From Terriglobales bacterium (GTDB taxonomy: Bacteria; Acidobacteriota; Terriglobia; Terriglobales; Acidobacteriaceae), in NCBI GenBank assembly GCA_035573675.1, contig DATMAB010000018.1, forward strand, positions 62,001-126,000: DNA of 64,000 bases. The letters run 5' to 3'. Position numbers and translations under genes: made by a program. Numbering within the stretch: the stretch's first letter is position 1; each line of letters begins with the position of its first letter. The notes below the pieces were generated by a model. The model was not told the origin of the DNA and did no database searches. It worked only from the letters and a program-made list of their open reading frames with translations. This document shows positions 53,997 to 63,433 of this stretch, piece by piece.

Positions 53997-55019
53997 ATGC
54001 CGGGGTCACCGGAAAGTCGTTACTCGAGGCAGGAGCTGTTCGCGGGCATCGGGCCCGAAGGCCAGCGGAAGGTGCAGGCCGCGCGGGTGGCCATTGTGGG
54101 CTGTGGCGCCACCGGGTCGGGAGCCGCCGGCCTGCTGGCGCGCGCCGGCGTGGGTTCTTTGCGCATTGTGGATCGCGACTACGTCGAGCCAAGCAACCTG
54201 CAGCGGCAGTCGCTATTCGACGAGCAGGATGCGGCTGAGAGCGTGCCCAAGGCCATCGCTGCCGCGCGCAAGATTGCGGCCTTCAATTCCGGCATCGTTG
54301 TCGAGCCGGAAGTGGCCGATCTGACCCCGGGCAACGTTGAGCGTTTGCTTTCCGGCATCCAGCTCATCCTCGATGGAACCGACAACTTCGAGACCCGGTA
54401 CCTGATCAACGACTGGGCGGTGAAAACCCGCATCCCCTGGATCTACACCGCCGCGGTGGGTAGCTATGCCGTCACCCTGAACATCGTTCCCGGAGAGACA
54501 GCGTGCCTCGCCTGCTTGTTTCCCGAACCGCCGCGCGGGACGGTGGAAACCTGCGACACGGCCGGCATCCTCAATCCCGCGGCGCAACTGGCGGCGTCGC
54601 TCGAAGCTGCTGAGGCGCTGAAGTTCCTCGCAGGCGCCCGGGAGCGTTTGCGTCCTACGCTGCTTTCCTGGGACGTGTGGACCAACCAGCGCTCGGAGAT
54701 CGATGCCTCACGTCCCCGCGCGAACTGTCGCGCCTGCGGCGCGGGGGACTTCATCCATCTGGCGGGTCAGGGACGGCCACACATCACCCTGTGCGGGCGC
54801 AACTCGGTGCAGATCCACGAGCGCGAGCGACCCATCGACTTCGCGGAGATGACGCGCCGCCTGGAACCCCACGGGCGCGTGCGCCACAACCAGTTTGTCC
54901 TCAAGTTCTGGCGGGATGACTACGAAATGACGCTGTTCCCCGACGGCCGCGCCATCGTCAAGGGGACCACCGATACTGCGGCGGCGCGCAGCCTGTATGC
55001 CCGCTACGTTGGTTCCTAG
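53997..55019 (+). CDS. ThiF/MoeB family E1-like adenylyltransferase
   Basis: This activates the C-terminal Gly-Gly of a sulfur-carrier protein (ThiS or MoaD). It has 340 residues. The nucleotide site is VAIVGCGATGSGAAGLLARA, with LILDGTDNFETRYLIND following. Zinc-binding CxxC pairs are CLAC and CRAC. A C-terminal extension of about 80 residues (ITLCGRNSVQIHERERPIDF onward) resembles that of Bacillus-type ThiF. The start is discussed under the -10 element. Confidence 0.88.
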   Translation: MPGSPESRYSRQELFAGIGPEGQRKVQAARVAIVGCGATGSGAAGLLARAGVGSLRIVDRDYVEPSNLQRQSLFDEQDAAESVPKAIAAARKIAAFNSGIVVEPEVADLTPGNVERLLSGIQLILDGTDNFETRYLINDWAVKTRIPWIYTAAVGSYAVTLNIVPGETACLACLFPEPPRGTVETCDTAGILNPAAQLAASLEAAEALKFLAGARERLRPTLLSWDVWTNQRSEIDASRPRANCRACGAGDFIHLAGQGRPHITLCGRNSVQIHERERPIDFAEMTRRLEPHGRVRHNQFVLKFWRDDYEMTLFPDGRAIVKGTTDTAAARSLYARYVGS

Positions 55020-55123
55020 GTTCCCGACGGGTCGCACCATGCCCAGCGAACGCATGAATCTGTTATCTTCTAGCCTTCGTCCGGCCGGGAACCGCAGGCC
55101 CTTCGCCGCGCGATCTATCTTCC

Positions 55124-56398
55124 ATGGGAACTCCAATCTCTCTCGCTCAGCCGGAGCCTCCGAAGTGGTATCGCTGGATGGTGCTGATGTTCATCAGCCT
55201 GGCGATGTTCGGCAACTACTACCTGTATGACAGCATTGCGCCTGTCGCTGACCTGCTGAAGCAACAGCTCAACTTCACCGACGAGCAGTACGGACTGCTG
55301 TCTTCGGTGTATTCCTGGAGCGCCATTCCGTTCCTGTTGTTCGGCGGGCCCATCATTGACCGCCGGGGCACCCGCGTGGCCACTCTCCTGTTCGGAGCCA
55401 TCTGCGCGATTTCCGGCTTCATGATGATTGCTTCCACCGACTACCGCGTCATGGTAGTGGGACGGTTCCTGCTGGCCAGCGCCGAACCGCTGATTGCCGC
55501 CATCACCGCGGCCATCGCCAAGTGGTTCAAGGGCAAGGAACTGGGGTTCGCTCTGGGCGTGAACCTGGTCATCGCGCGCCTGGGCCAGACGGCCGCCGAC
55601 TGGTCTCCCACCTGGGCGCGAGCTGCCTACGGCGACTGGCGGACCCCCCTGGTCGTCGCCGCCTTCCTCGGAACCACCTGTGTGATCGGCGCGGCGATCT
55701 ACTGGGTGCTGGAGAAGAAAGCCGAGCGCAAGTATTCGCTCGGGGAGGCCGGATCGACCGACAAGCTGGTCCTCTCCGACCTCATCAGGTTCAATCGCGC
55801 TTTCTGGTACATCACCGCCGTCTGCGTGGCGTTCTATTCCGTCATCTTTCCGTTCCGCAGCTTCTCCATCAAGTTCTTCATTGAAGCGCACCAGGCAGAG
55901 CGCTCCTTCGCGGGCCAGCTGAACAGCGTCATGCCGGTTGCAGCCATGTTTGCCACCGTGCTTTTCGGTCTGCTCTCGGATCGCATCGGGCGCCGTGCTT
56001 CGCTCATGCTGCTGGGCACGCTGATCCTGGTTCCCGTCTTTCCCATCCTGGGATACACGCAGGTGACGCTCTATCTGCCGATCGCCATGGTGGGAATCGC
56101 GTTTTCTCTGGTCCCCGCCCTGATGTGGCCTTCGGTAGCCTACCTGGTGGAGCAGAACCGGCTGGGGAGCGCCTATGCCTTAATGTTCTTGCTGCAGCAG
56201 ATCGGGGTCGGCGCTCTGGACTGGCTGGTGGGCCGCGCCAACGACTACGCCGGGGCCAGCGCCGTCAACCCCGCCGGCTACCTGCCCATGATGTGGATTT
56301 TCACTGTCCTGGGTATGATTGCCCTGGTCTTCGCCTTCCTGCTGTGGCGCACGGAAACCGGGCCCCAGGCGCGGGGTCTGGAAACCATCCGGGCGTAG
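55124..56398 (+). CDS. Major facilitator superfamily transporter
   Basis: This 424-residue protein has 12 membrane helices. The MFS loop 2-3 motif is GGPIIDRRGTRVATL and loop 8-9 FGLLSDRIGRRASLML. The overall style resembles the MFSD1/sugar-phosphate-like group, but the substrate is unknown. ATG 55124 is the start. It stands 104 nt after the thiF-like gene. Confidence 0.88.
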   Translation: MGTPISLAQPEPPKWYRWMVLMFISLAMFGNYYLYDSIAPVADLLKQQLNFTDEQYGLLSSVYSWSAIPFLLFGGPIIDRRGTRVATLLFGAICAISGFMMIASTDYRVMVVGRFLLASAEPLIAAITAAIAKWFKGKELGFALGVNLVIARLGQTAADWSPTWARAAYGDWRTPLVVAAFLGTTCVIGAAIYWVLEKKAERKYSLGEAGSTDKLVLSDLIRFNRAFWYITAVCVAFYSVIFPFRSFSIKFFIEAHQAERSFAGQLNSVMPVAAMFATVLFGLLSDRIGRRASLMLLGTLILVPVFPILGYTQVTLYLPIAMVGIAFSLVPALMWPSVAYLVEQNRLGSAYALMFLLQQIGVGALDWLVGRANDYAGASAVNPAGYLPMMWIFTVLGMIALVFAFLLWRTETGPQARGLETIRA

Positions 56399-56569
56399 CC
56401 AGAAACCCTGATTTTGCGGGCCCCCGAAGCGCCGCCCCGTTGACGGTACCCTTCCCCGGCCTTTACCCTCGCCCCGGGACCCTTTTGGGGGGTACCCGGA
56501 CGGGCTAAGCGATACAACGGAATACCACTTCGGCCGCATCTATTTAGGCAGCGGCCTGACAAGGGCCGA

Positions 56570-57175
56570 TTGAGTCAGAAAAAGCCAGCACCCGCGGGTG
56601 GGCTATCGGAAGCGGAAGCCATCGCCGGAGCCCAAAAGGGGGACGCAGAAGCGTTCGAGGTCTTGTACAGCCTCCACAAGCGCCGCGTTTACTCCCTGTG
56701 CCTGCGGATGACCAGCAATACGGCTGAGGCCGAGGACCTGACGCAGGAAGCGTTCCTGCAGTTGTTCCGGAAGATCGGTACGTTCCGTGGCGAGTCGGCG
56801 TTCTCGACCTGGCTGCACCGGCTCTCGGTCAACGTAGTGCTGATGCACCTACGGAAAAAGGGGCTTCCGTCGGTGCCGCTCGAGGAGGTACTCGAGCCGC
56901 AGCAGGAAGACGGCCCACGGAAAGAGTTCGGGGAGAACGACCTCGCCCTGGTGGGCTCGGTCGATCGCGTTAACCTCGAACGCGCCATCGCGGAACTGCC
57001 GGTGGGCTATCGGACGATCTTCGTGCTGCACGACGTGCAAGGCTTCGAGCACAACGAAATCGCCGCAATGATTGGTTGCTCGGTGGGCAACAGCAAGTCG
57101 CAGCTTCACAAGGCACGGTTGAAGCTGCGGGAATTGCTGCGGCTGGAAAGGGCGGCCAGGCGGGAGAAGGAGTAA
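56570..57175 (+). CDS. ECF RNA polymerase sigma factor (RpoE-like)
   Basis: This 201-residue protein has region 2 ([38 protein letters not shown]) and region 4 ([18 protein letters not shown], then [20 protein letters not shown]). The start is TTG 56570 with an AAGGG 6 nt upstream. It is followed by a zinc-type anti-sigma factor and a DUF4097 protein, a typical envelope-signalling unit. The preceding 170 nt are G/C-rich without a gene. Confidence 0.92.
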   Translation: MSQKKPAPAGGLSEAEAIAGAQKGDAEAFEVLYSLHKRRVYSLCLRMTSNTAEAEDLTQEAFLQLFRKIGTFRGESAFSTWLHRLSVNVVLMHLRKKGLPSVPLEEVLEPQQEDGPRKEFGENDLALVGSVDRVNLERAIAELPVGYRTIFVLHDVQGFEHNEIAAMIGCSVGNSKSQLHKARLKLRELLRLERAARREKE

Positions 57176-57239
57176 ACACAGGAAGTGACGATACGGCTTG
57201 CGTGCCGGGCCGAAAACGCGGAAGATTTGAGGTAGCGTC

Positions 57240-57872
57240 ATGACGTGTACGGAGTTTCAAAAGGTCTTGGGCGACACCCTGGAGGGCCCGACGGGCGCTG
57301 AGCAGCAGGCGCATCTGGATGCCTGCGCGGTGTGCGCTGTCCTGGTACAGGACCTGCACCTGATCCGCGAGGAGGCAGCCCGGCTGCCGCTCGCCGAGCC
57401 CGGCCCGCAGGTCTGGCTGGGAATTCACCAGGCTCTGGAGAAGGAAGGCCTGATCAAGGACGCAGAACCCGCGCGGGTGCTGCGTCCGGTTTGGTCTTTG
57501 CCGCGCTTCCTCGGGTCGCCAGGTTGGCAGGTCGGCGCGATGGCTGCCGCCCTTGCGGTGGTCTGCGGCATGATCCTTTCCGACGCCATCGCTCCCCGGC
57601 TGGCGCCGGACGCGACCCAGGCGCTGCTGCAGAGCGCGCTGCCCGAGGACGACGTGACCTTGCTGCAAGCCGTTGAGGCTCGCTCGCCTGCCCTGCGTCC
57701 GGCTTACGAGGAAAGCTTGCGCGGAGCCAACGCTTACATCGCCGACGTGCAGCAGTCCCTGGTCGAGAATCCTAATGACGCGCGCGCGCGTGAGATGCTG
57801 ATGCGCGCCTACCAGCAGAAGGCCGCCATCTACGAGATGGCCATGGCTCATTCGGCGGAACCGATTCAATGA
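57240..57872 (+). CDS. Membrane-anchored zinc anti-sigma factor
   Basis: This 210-residue protein has the N-terminal ZAS motif H25-x3-C29-x2-C32 (HLDACAVC), one membrane helix (VGAMAAALAVVCGMILSDA), and a helical periplasmic part. It should hold the ECF sigma factor inactive until a signal arrives. It starts at ATG 57240, 64 nt after the sigma gene, and overlaps the next gene by ATGA. Confidence 0.85.
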   Translation: MTCTEFQKVLGDTLEGPTGAEQQAHLDACAVCAVLVQDLHLIREEAARLPLAEPGPQVWLGIHQALEKEGLIKDAEPARVLRPVWSLPRFLGSPGWQVGAMAAALAVVCGMILSDAIAPRLAPDATQALLQSALPEDDVTLLQAVEARSPALRPAYEESLRGANAYIADVQQSLVENPNDARAREMLMRAYQQKAAIYEMAMAHSAEPIQ

Positions 57873-58723
57873 CACGCTGGCACCCGGCCGCGGGTTTCTT
57901 GGCAGTCACCCTCTTCGCCCTCTCCGCTCCGGCAGCGGAAACGCGGGAGGACTTTCGCTACGCCGTCGGCCCGCAGGCCACGCTCAACCTCTCCAACGAA
58001 TACGGAGCCATTGTCGTCAAGCCCTCCGCCGCAGTCCGGCAGGTGACGGTGTCGGCGACCACCCGCTCCGGCAAGGTGTACGTGGCTGCCGGCCAGCGCG
58101 GTAACCGCATCGAAATCCGCACCACGGTGCTGGAACCGCTGCTCTCGGGCGATGAGGGCCGCGTGGACTACGATGTGGCGGTGCCGGCCGGCACCAACGT
58201 CAGCGTGCATGCCGGCAGCGGCTCCGTGATGATGGAAGGGCTGCGGGGAGATATCGAGGCGGAGAGCGAATCCGCGCCCGTCGAGGTGCGCGACGTCGCC
58301 GGCGTCCATGTGCATGTCCGTTCTCTCTCCGGCGATATCACGCTTACCCGCGTCCGCAACGCCCACGTCGAGATCCAGTCGCAGAGCGGCGAAGTCAAGC
58401 TGGAGAACGTCAGCGGTCCGCTGCTGGCGGTCAATTCCACTCGCGGAAACATCCGCTACTCCGGCGACTTTGGCTTCGGCGGCCGCTACTCGCTCACCAG
58501 CCACGCGGGCGATATCGACGTCTCCCTGCCCGAAACGGCTTCCGTGGACCTTACGGCGCATTCTGAAAAGGGTTCGGTAAGGAACGAGGTGCCGATGTTC
58601 ACCCGCGGGTCGGCCAGTGTCCCTCCTCCTGCCGGTCGTTCCTTCGCAGGTACTTCCCACTCAGGTTCCTCCACGGTTCGGCTGCTCTCCTTCAGTGGTA
58701 GAATCCGCGTGAAAAAGCAGTAG
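57869..58723 (+). CDS. Secreted DUF4097-type beta-repeat protein
   Basis: This 284-residue protein has a signal peptide (FLAVTLFALSAPAAE). It then carries regular right-handed beta-helix-like repeats, seen as GSGSVMMEGLRGDIEAESES, SLSGDITLTRVRNAHVEIQS, QSGEVKLENVSGP and SHAGDIDVSLPETA. These are typical of DUF4097 proteins found downstream of ECF sigma/anti-sigma pairs. The molecular role is unknown. It is translationally coupled to the anti-sigma gene. Confidence 0.85.
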   Translation: MTRWHPAAGFLAVTLFALSAPAAETREDFRYAVGPQATLNLSNEYGAIVVKPSAAVRQVTVSATTRSGKVYVAAGQRGNRIEIRTTVLEPLLSGDEGRVDYDVAVPAGTNVSVHAGSGSVMMEGLRGDIEAESESAPVEVRDVAGVHVHVRSLSGDITLTRVRNAHVEIQSQSGEVKLENVSGPLLAVNSTRGNIRYSGDFGFGGRYSLTSHAGDIDVSLPETASVDLTAHSEKGSVRNEVPMFTRGSASVPPPAGRSFAGTSHSGSSTVRLLSFSGRIRVKKQ

Positions 58724-58757
58724 CGGTTTGCACGAATTTACGGCAGCCAACGCCCGC

Positions 58758-59297
58758 ATGGGAGCCCAGCCGCCACCCCGGGTTGTGTTCCTGACCGGCT
58801 TTATGGGAGCGGGCAAGACCAGCGTGGGCCGGGCACTGGCCACCCGGCTGGATTGGCAGTTCGTGGACCTGGACGAGCGGGTGGAACAGCAGCAAGGGCG
58901 CAGCATCGCGCAGATCTTCCGTGAATCCGGCGAAGCGGCGTTTCGCGTGGCTGAACACGCGGCCCTCGCTTCCCTGCTGCAGCAGGCGGCGGAACACGCC
59001 ATGGTGACGGCGCTGGGAGGCGGTACTCTGAGCCAGCCCCAGAATGCTCAGCGGCTGCGCCAGGCGGCGGCTGCGCTGGTGTTTTTGGATGCGCCCCTGG
59101 AGGTCTTGCTGGCGCGCTGCCGGCCGGCGGCTTCACAGCGGCCGCTGTTCAAGGACGAGGCCTCCTTCCGGAGGCTCTACGAGTCACGGCTTCCCGATTA
59201 CCGGAGCGCCTCCCTTCGCGTAGACACCGCGAACCGGACTCCGGAGGACGTGGCGGCAGAGATTGCTACAGCCCTCGGTCTGGACCGGCGGGCATGA
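58758..59297 (+). CDS. aroK: Shikimate kinase
   Basis: This phosphorylates shikimate. It has 179 residues. The P-loop is LTGFMGAGKTSVG, the shikimate-binding DLDERVEQQQGRSIAQIF follows, and ALGGGTLSQPQN is the glycine-rich Walker-B-like loop. ATG 58758 is preferred; TTG 58728 would add ten residues. Neither has a clear ribosome site. It is 34 nt after the DUF4097 gene. Confidence 0.93.
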   Translation: MGAQPPPRVVFLTGFMGAGKTSVGRALATRLDWQFVDLDERVEQQQGRSIAQIFRESGEAAFRVAEHAALASLLQQAAEHAMVTALGGGTLSQPQNAQRLRQAAAALVFLDAPLEVLLARCRPAASQRPLFKDEASFRRLYESRLPDYRSASLRVDTANRTPEDVAAEIATALGLDRRA

Positions 59298-59312
59298 CTG
59301 AGAGGAGGTGAC

Positions 59313-60062
59313 GTGAAGAAAGTCCTGGGTGCTACGCTGCTCCTTCCCCTGCTTCTCGGTGTCGGTGGCCCGGCACTGGCTCAGAAATCCAAGGACAAGG
59401 CCAGAGGTGGCAACAAGATCCTGGATTCCGGCTCATTCGGCGTCTTCGTGGCCGGAAAGCGGGTAGCGACCGAGACTTTTCAGGTGGAGGAAACCCCCTC
59501 TAAGAGCATTGCCACGGCCGAGTTCAAGACCGTGGACGGGAGCGGCGCGGCTCAAACCTCCCAGCTCGAACTGGCGCCCAACGGCAACCTCCTGCGCTAC
59601 GAGTGGAAAGAACTCAGCCCGGGCAAGGCCAGCGCCGTGGTCGGTATCAAGGACCAGTTCCTGGTCGAGCACATCGTCACCGCTCCCAATGAAAAGCCGA
59701 CCGAGCTGCCGTTCATCCTTCCTGCGTCCACCCTCATCGTGGATGACAACTTCTTTCTGCACCGTCAGATCCTCGCCTGGCACTACCTGGCCACTAGTTG
59801 CACTCCCGCGCCCGAAAGGCCGGGCCAGTGCCGCCTGACACGGACCCAGTTCGGCATCTTCATTCCGCAACAGCACCGTCCCGTGATGGTCAGTCTGGAA
59901 TATATGGGAAAGGAAAAGCTGCCGATCGCCGGCGTGGAGCGCGAGCTGGATCGCGTGAAGCTGGAAGCCGAAGGCGTCGAGTGGTCGCTCTGGCTGGACA
60001 GCCAGTACAGGCTCATTCGCGTGCTGGTGGCCGGGCAGAACGTCGAAATCCTGCGCGACTAG
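59313..60062 (+). CDS. Secreted protein of unknown function
   Basis: I do not recognise the family. It has 249 residues with a signal peptide (LGATLLLPLLLGVGGPALAQ). The mature part is beta-rich (SFGVFVAGKRVATETFQVEE, LRYEWKELSPGKASAVVGIK), with a possible disulfide pair in SCTPAPERPGQC. GTG 59313 has a strong GAGGAGG. It is 15 nt after aroK and so probably cotranscribed. Confidence 0.7.
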   Translation: MKKVLGATLLLPLLLGVGGPALAQKSKDKARGGNKILDSGSFGVFVAGKRVATETFQVEETPSKSIATAEFKTVDGSGAAQTSQLELAPNGNLLRYEWKELSPGKASAVVGIKDQFLVEHIVTAPNEKPTELPFILPASTLIVDDNFFLHRQILAWHYLATSCTPAPERPGQCRLTRTQFGIFIPQQHRPVMVSLEYMGKEKLPIAGVERELDRVKLEAEGVEWSLWLDSQYRLIRVLVAGQNVEILRD

Positions 60063-60111
60063 CGTCGCGGGCTGTGCGGTTCGTCTCCTGCTACCATACA
60101 CGGCCAGAACC

Positions 60112-61179
60112 ATGGCCTCCGAGCACCGATCCACGATCCTGTTTGCCGTGCTGGTCGGCATTGCGTTGTACGCCGCCTATCTGGTGCGCGACGTCCTGCT
60201 GCTGGTCTACGTCAGCGCCCTGTTCGCCGTGGTGCTCTCCCCGATATTGCAGGCCATCCAGCGGCTGCGCGTTCGCTCGTGGCAGCCGAGCCCGGGCTTT
60301 GCCATCATCGTGCTGCTCATGGCCGGCGCTGGGCTGCTCGCCCTGTTCTTCGGACTGGCTGTGCCGCCCATCTACCGCGATATCCGCGAGCTGGCGCAGG
60401 ACTGGCCCCGGCAGCTTGCGGCCGCAGCCGAAAAACTGCGCCACCTGCCGCTGGGAGTGGAGTTCGATCCCGCATCCTTGCAGCAATACGCGGACGAGGC
60501 GATCGGCGGCGCCTTCGGCGTGTTTAAGCGCGTCGCCGGGGGAGTTTTCTGGCTGTTCAGTTGGTTGATCCTTACCGTCTATTTCATTCTGGACGGAGAG
60601 CGGACGTTCCGCTGGGCGATGTCCATGGTGCCGCATGAGCACCGACCACGGCTGGAAGCTACCCTGCTCCGGGCTCGCCAGCGGATGAGCCTATGGCTCA
60701 TCGGCCAGGGCATGCTCATGCTGGCGCTCGGCGTGCTGAGCGCGATCGCCCTCGGACTGTTGGGTGTGCGCTATTTCTATGCGCTCGCCGTGCTGGGCGG
60801 CCTGGCCAACCTGGTTCCCATCATTGGTCCGGTGGCTACCGTCGTCGTGGCTGGAGTCGTGGCCCTGATCGATGGTTGGGGCAAGCTTGTGGGTGTACTG
60901 GCCTTCTATCTCGCCTACCAGCAGCTCGAGAATGCCTTCCTGACGCCGCGCATCATGCGCCACACCGTAAACCTGCCGCCACTTGCCGTCATCACCGCCT
61001 TGACCGTGGGAGGCGCGCTGGCGGGCGTGTTGGGGGCGCTGGTCGCCGTCCCCAGCGCCGCCCTCGCGGCCGTCCTCATCGACGAGTATTTAGTGCGCAA
61101 GGAAGCCGTCCTGGTTACGGCGGCGGTCGCCGAGCCGCAACCTGCCGTCGCCCATCCCTCCCCGCCGGCCACTTCCTGA
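60112..61179 (+). CDS. AI-2E family (PerM-like) transporter
   Basis: This 355-residue protein has about eight helices. Typical segments are LLVYVSALFAVVLSPILQAI and, near the end, LANLVPIIGPVATVVVAGVV and YQQLENAFLTPRIMRHTVNL, the conserved C-terminal block of this family. Members export AI-2-like signals or exchange Na/H; the substrate here is unknown. It converges with galT. Confidence 0.88.
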   Translation: MASEHRSTILFAVLVGIALYAAYLVRDVLLLVYVSALFAVVLSPILQAIQRLRVRSWQPSPGFAIIVLLMAGAGLLALFFGLAVPPIYRDIRELAQDWPRQLAAAAEKLRHLPLGVEFDPASLQQYADEAIGGAFGVFKRVAGGVFWLFSWLILTVYFILDGERTFRWAMSMVPHEHRPRLEATLLRARQRMSLWLIGQGMLMLALGVLSAIALGLLGVRYFYALAVLGGLANLVPIIGPVATVVVAGVVALIDGWGKLVGVLAFYLAYQQLENAFLTPRIMRHTVNLPPLAVITALTVGGALAGVLGALVAVPSAALAAVLIDEYLVRKEAVLVTAAVAEPQPAVAHPSPPATS

Positions 61180-61189
61180 CCGGGGCCGC

Positions 61190-62212
61190 TCACTGACCGA
61201 AGCCGGGCAGGCTGTCCACGTTCACGTTGCGCAGGAACTCGGCGGCCGCTTCCGGCAGTACGGTGTTGATGAACATGCCCGTGCCCAGCTCGAAGCCCGC
61301 CACCTTGGTGAGCCGCGGGATCACGCTGATGTACCAGTGAAAGTAGGGCTCCCCTTCAGAACCCACGGGTCCGGAGCGCACCGTGTAGTTGAAGTCCGGG
61401 TTCTCCAGTCCGACGTACAGCTTGCCCAGGATGGTCTTCAAAACGCGCCCCAGGTCTTCGAGCTCGGCGTCATTGGCGGCCCCGAACGTGGCCATGTGCC
61501 GGCGCGGAAAGATGTGCAGGTTGAACGGCGAGGGCGACGCAAACGGCACCAGCGCCGTGAAGTGGTCCGTGGTCAGCACCACGCGCGTTCCCTCCGTCAA
61601 TTCTTCGTCCATGATCTGGCAGAAGATGCACTCCCCGAACTCATCGTAGTGGCGCACCGCTTCGTACATGCGGGCGCGCACCTGGGAGGAAACGACGGGC
61701 GTGGCGATCATTTGGGAATGGGCGTGCTCCAGGCTGGCTCCGGCCGCCGATCCGTGGTTCTTGAACAGGATGACGTGAGCGATGCGGGAGTCTGCGATGG
61801 CAGCGTCATGGCGGGCCTTGTAGGCGCGCACGATGTCCACGACGTGCGATTCCGGCAACAGGGCCGGTGTCAGGGAATGATCCGGCGTCTCCACCAGCAC
61901 GTCGTGCAGGCCGACGGCGTAAACGGTGCGCCGCGACTGTTGCACCTGGCGGGTCGGTTGGCCCTCGCGCGCCAGGGCCGAGAACTTGTTGGGGATGACG
62001 CGCACGCGCCAACCGCCATCGTTGTCCGCCGGCAGCCGCATGATCTCCGGCGGCGCCAGGTGTTCGTTGCCGGCGCAGAAGGGGCAGGTGGCGGAGTACG
62101 GCTCCGCGGGCTTCGCTTCCTTTTTCTGCACCATCTGGTCGGGACGCTTGGCGCGCTCGGTGGCGATCACCACCCACTCCTTGGTCACACGGTTCTGGCG
62201 CAATTCCGGCAT
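61190..62212 (-). CDS. galT: Galactose-1-phosphate uridylyltransferase
   Basis: This is a Leloir pathway enzyme with 340 residues. The catalytic HxH is in GASLEHAHSQMIATP. Zinc-site cysteines are in CPFCAGNE. A HIT-type second half follows with FNLHIFPRRHMATF. ATG 62212 has GGGAGG. No galK or galE is nearby, so it may act with another sugar phosphate such as in trehalose or glycogen metabolism. Confidence 0.92.
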   Translation of the reverse strand: MPELRQNRVTKEWVVIATERAKRPDQMVQKKEAKPAEPYSATCPFCAGNEHLAPPEIMRLPADNDGGWRVRVIPNKFSALAREGQPTRQVQQSRRTVYAVGLHDVLVETPDHSLTPALLPESHVVDIVRAYKARHDAAIADSRIAHVILFKNHGSAAGASLEHAHSQMIATPVVSSQVRARMYEAVRHYDEFGECIFCQIMDEELTEGTRVVLTTDHFTALVPFASPSPFNLHIFPRRHMATFGAANDAELEDLGRVLKTILGKLYVGLENPDFNYTVRSGPVGSEGEPYFHWYISVIPRLTKVAGFELGTGMFINTVLPEAAAEFLRNVNVDSLPGFGQ

Positions 62213-62355
62213 GGGCCACCTCCCTTCTGGGCGCGGCTGAGGCTGCGGAGAATACCACACGCGCCGCGAGCTGGCGCGCGCCGTTGCCGCCCCCGGAACC
62301 CCGCGCCGGTCCGGCTGCCGTGTCTAAACCGGTGCGTGTACAATCCGAAACAGGC

Positions 62356-63411
62356 ATGAGCAGCAGCAAGATTCCAGTTGGAATCCTGGGCGCTACCGGG
62401 ACGGTGGGCCAGCGCTTCGTCCAGCTCCTCGAGCATCATCCCTGGTTCCAGGTGGTATGGCTCGCAGCTTCGGAGCGCTCCGCCGGCCAGGCCTACGGCG
62501 ACGCCGTCCGCTGGCGGTTGAAGACCCCCGTGCCGGCTGGTGTGGCGTCGCTGAAGATTTCCACGCCCCAGCCGCACGATGCGCCAAAGGTCATCTTCGC
62601 CGCTCTCGACGCCGATGTGGCACGGGAGCTCGAGCCGCGTTTTGCCGAAGCCGGTTGCGCCGTGGTTTCCAACTCCGGCGCCTTCCGCATGCAGCCGGAC
62701 GTTCCCCTGGTCATCCCGGAGGTCAACCCGGACCACCTCAAGCTGCTTGAGTGCCAGTCCTGGCGGCGCAAGTCGGGCGGCTTCATGCTGACTAACGCCA
62801 ACTGCACCGCGATCGGCCTGGTCCTGGCGCTGGCGCCGCTGGCGCAGCAGTTTGGCTTGGCGCGCGTGTTCATGGTCAGCATGCAGGCGGTGAGCGGCGC
62901 GGGCTATCCCGGCGTAGCGTCGCTCGACATCCTGGGCAACGTGATTCCTTACATTCCCAGGGAAGAAGAGAAGGTGGAGGCGGAATCCCGCAAGATGCTC
63001 GGCGCCCTGGACGGATCGCGTGTGGATCCGGCCGCCTTTGGCATCAGCGTACACTGCAATCGCGTGGCCGTTGAGGATGGGCACACGGAATCCGTCTCCG
63101 TGGAACTCAAGGAGCGGGGCACGGCCGAGGACCTCATCGCTGCCTGGCGCGGGTTTCGCGGTGTGCCGCAGCAGCTTGCTTTGCCCAGCGCTCCGCCACA
63201 ACCTGTGATCTACGAAACCGCCGCCGACCGGCCGCAGCCGCGTCTGGACGCCGAGCGCGGAAGCGGCATGGCCGTCACCGTGGGCCGGCTGCGCGACTGT
63301 TCCCTGCTGCACTGGAAGTTCACTGTCCTCTCGCACAACACCATCCGCGGCGCGGCCGGAGCGGCCCTGCTGAACGCGGAATTGCTCAAGGCGCAAGGCT
63401 ACCTGGATTGA
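62356..63411 (+). CDS. asd: Aspartate-semialdehyde dehydrogenase
   Basis: This NADPH-dependent enzyme is the second step of the aspartate family pathway. It has 351 residues. NADP site GILGATGTVGQRFVQLL, catalytic C150 in LTNANCTAIGL, and the histidine in SVHCNRVAVEDGH are present. Its sequence is of the yeast/archaeal type. ATG 62356 is the start. An aspartokinase gene follows 22 nt downstream, so the first two steps of the pathway are adjacent. Confidence 0.95.
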   Translation: MSSSKIPVGILGATGTVGQRFVQLLEHHPWFQVVWLAASERSAGQAYGDAVRWRLKTPVPAGVASLKISTPQPHDAPKVIFAALDADVARELEPRFAEAGCAVVSNSGAFRMQPDVPLVIPEVNPDHLKLLECQSWRRKSGGFMLTNANCTAIGLVLALAPLAQQFGLARVFMVSMQAVSGAGYPGVASLDILGNVIPYIPREEEKVEAESRKMLGALDGSRVDPAAFGISVHCNRVAVEDGHTESVSVELKERGTAEDLIAAWRGFRGVPQQLALPSAPPQPVIYETAADRPQPRLDAERGSGMAVTVGRLRDCSLLHWKFTVLSHNTIRGAAGAALLNAELLKAQGYLD

Positions 63412-63433
63412 ACCGGACCGGCGGAACCCGACC

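Noticed and set aside
56399-56569. Regulatory element in the G/C-rich stretch before the ECF sigma gene
   Set aside because: GGTACCC-type words repeat there, but I could not define a consistent stem or known operator.
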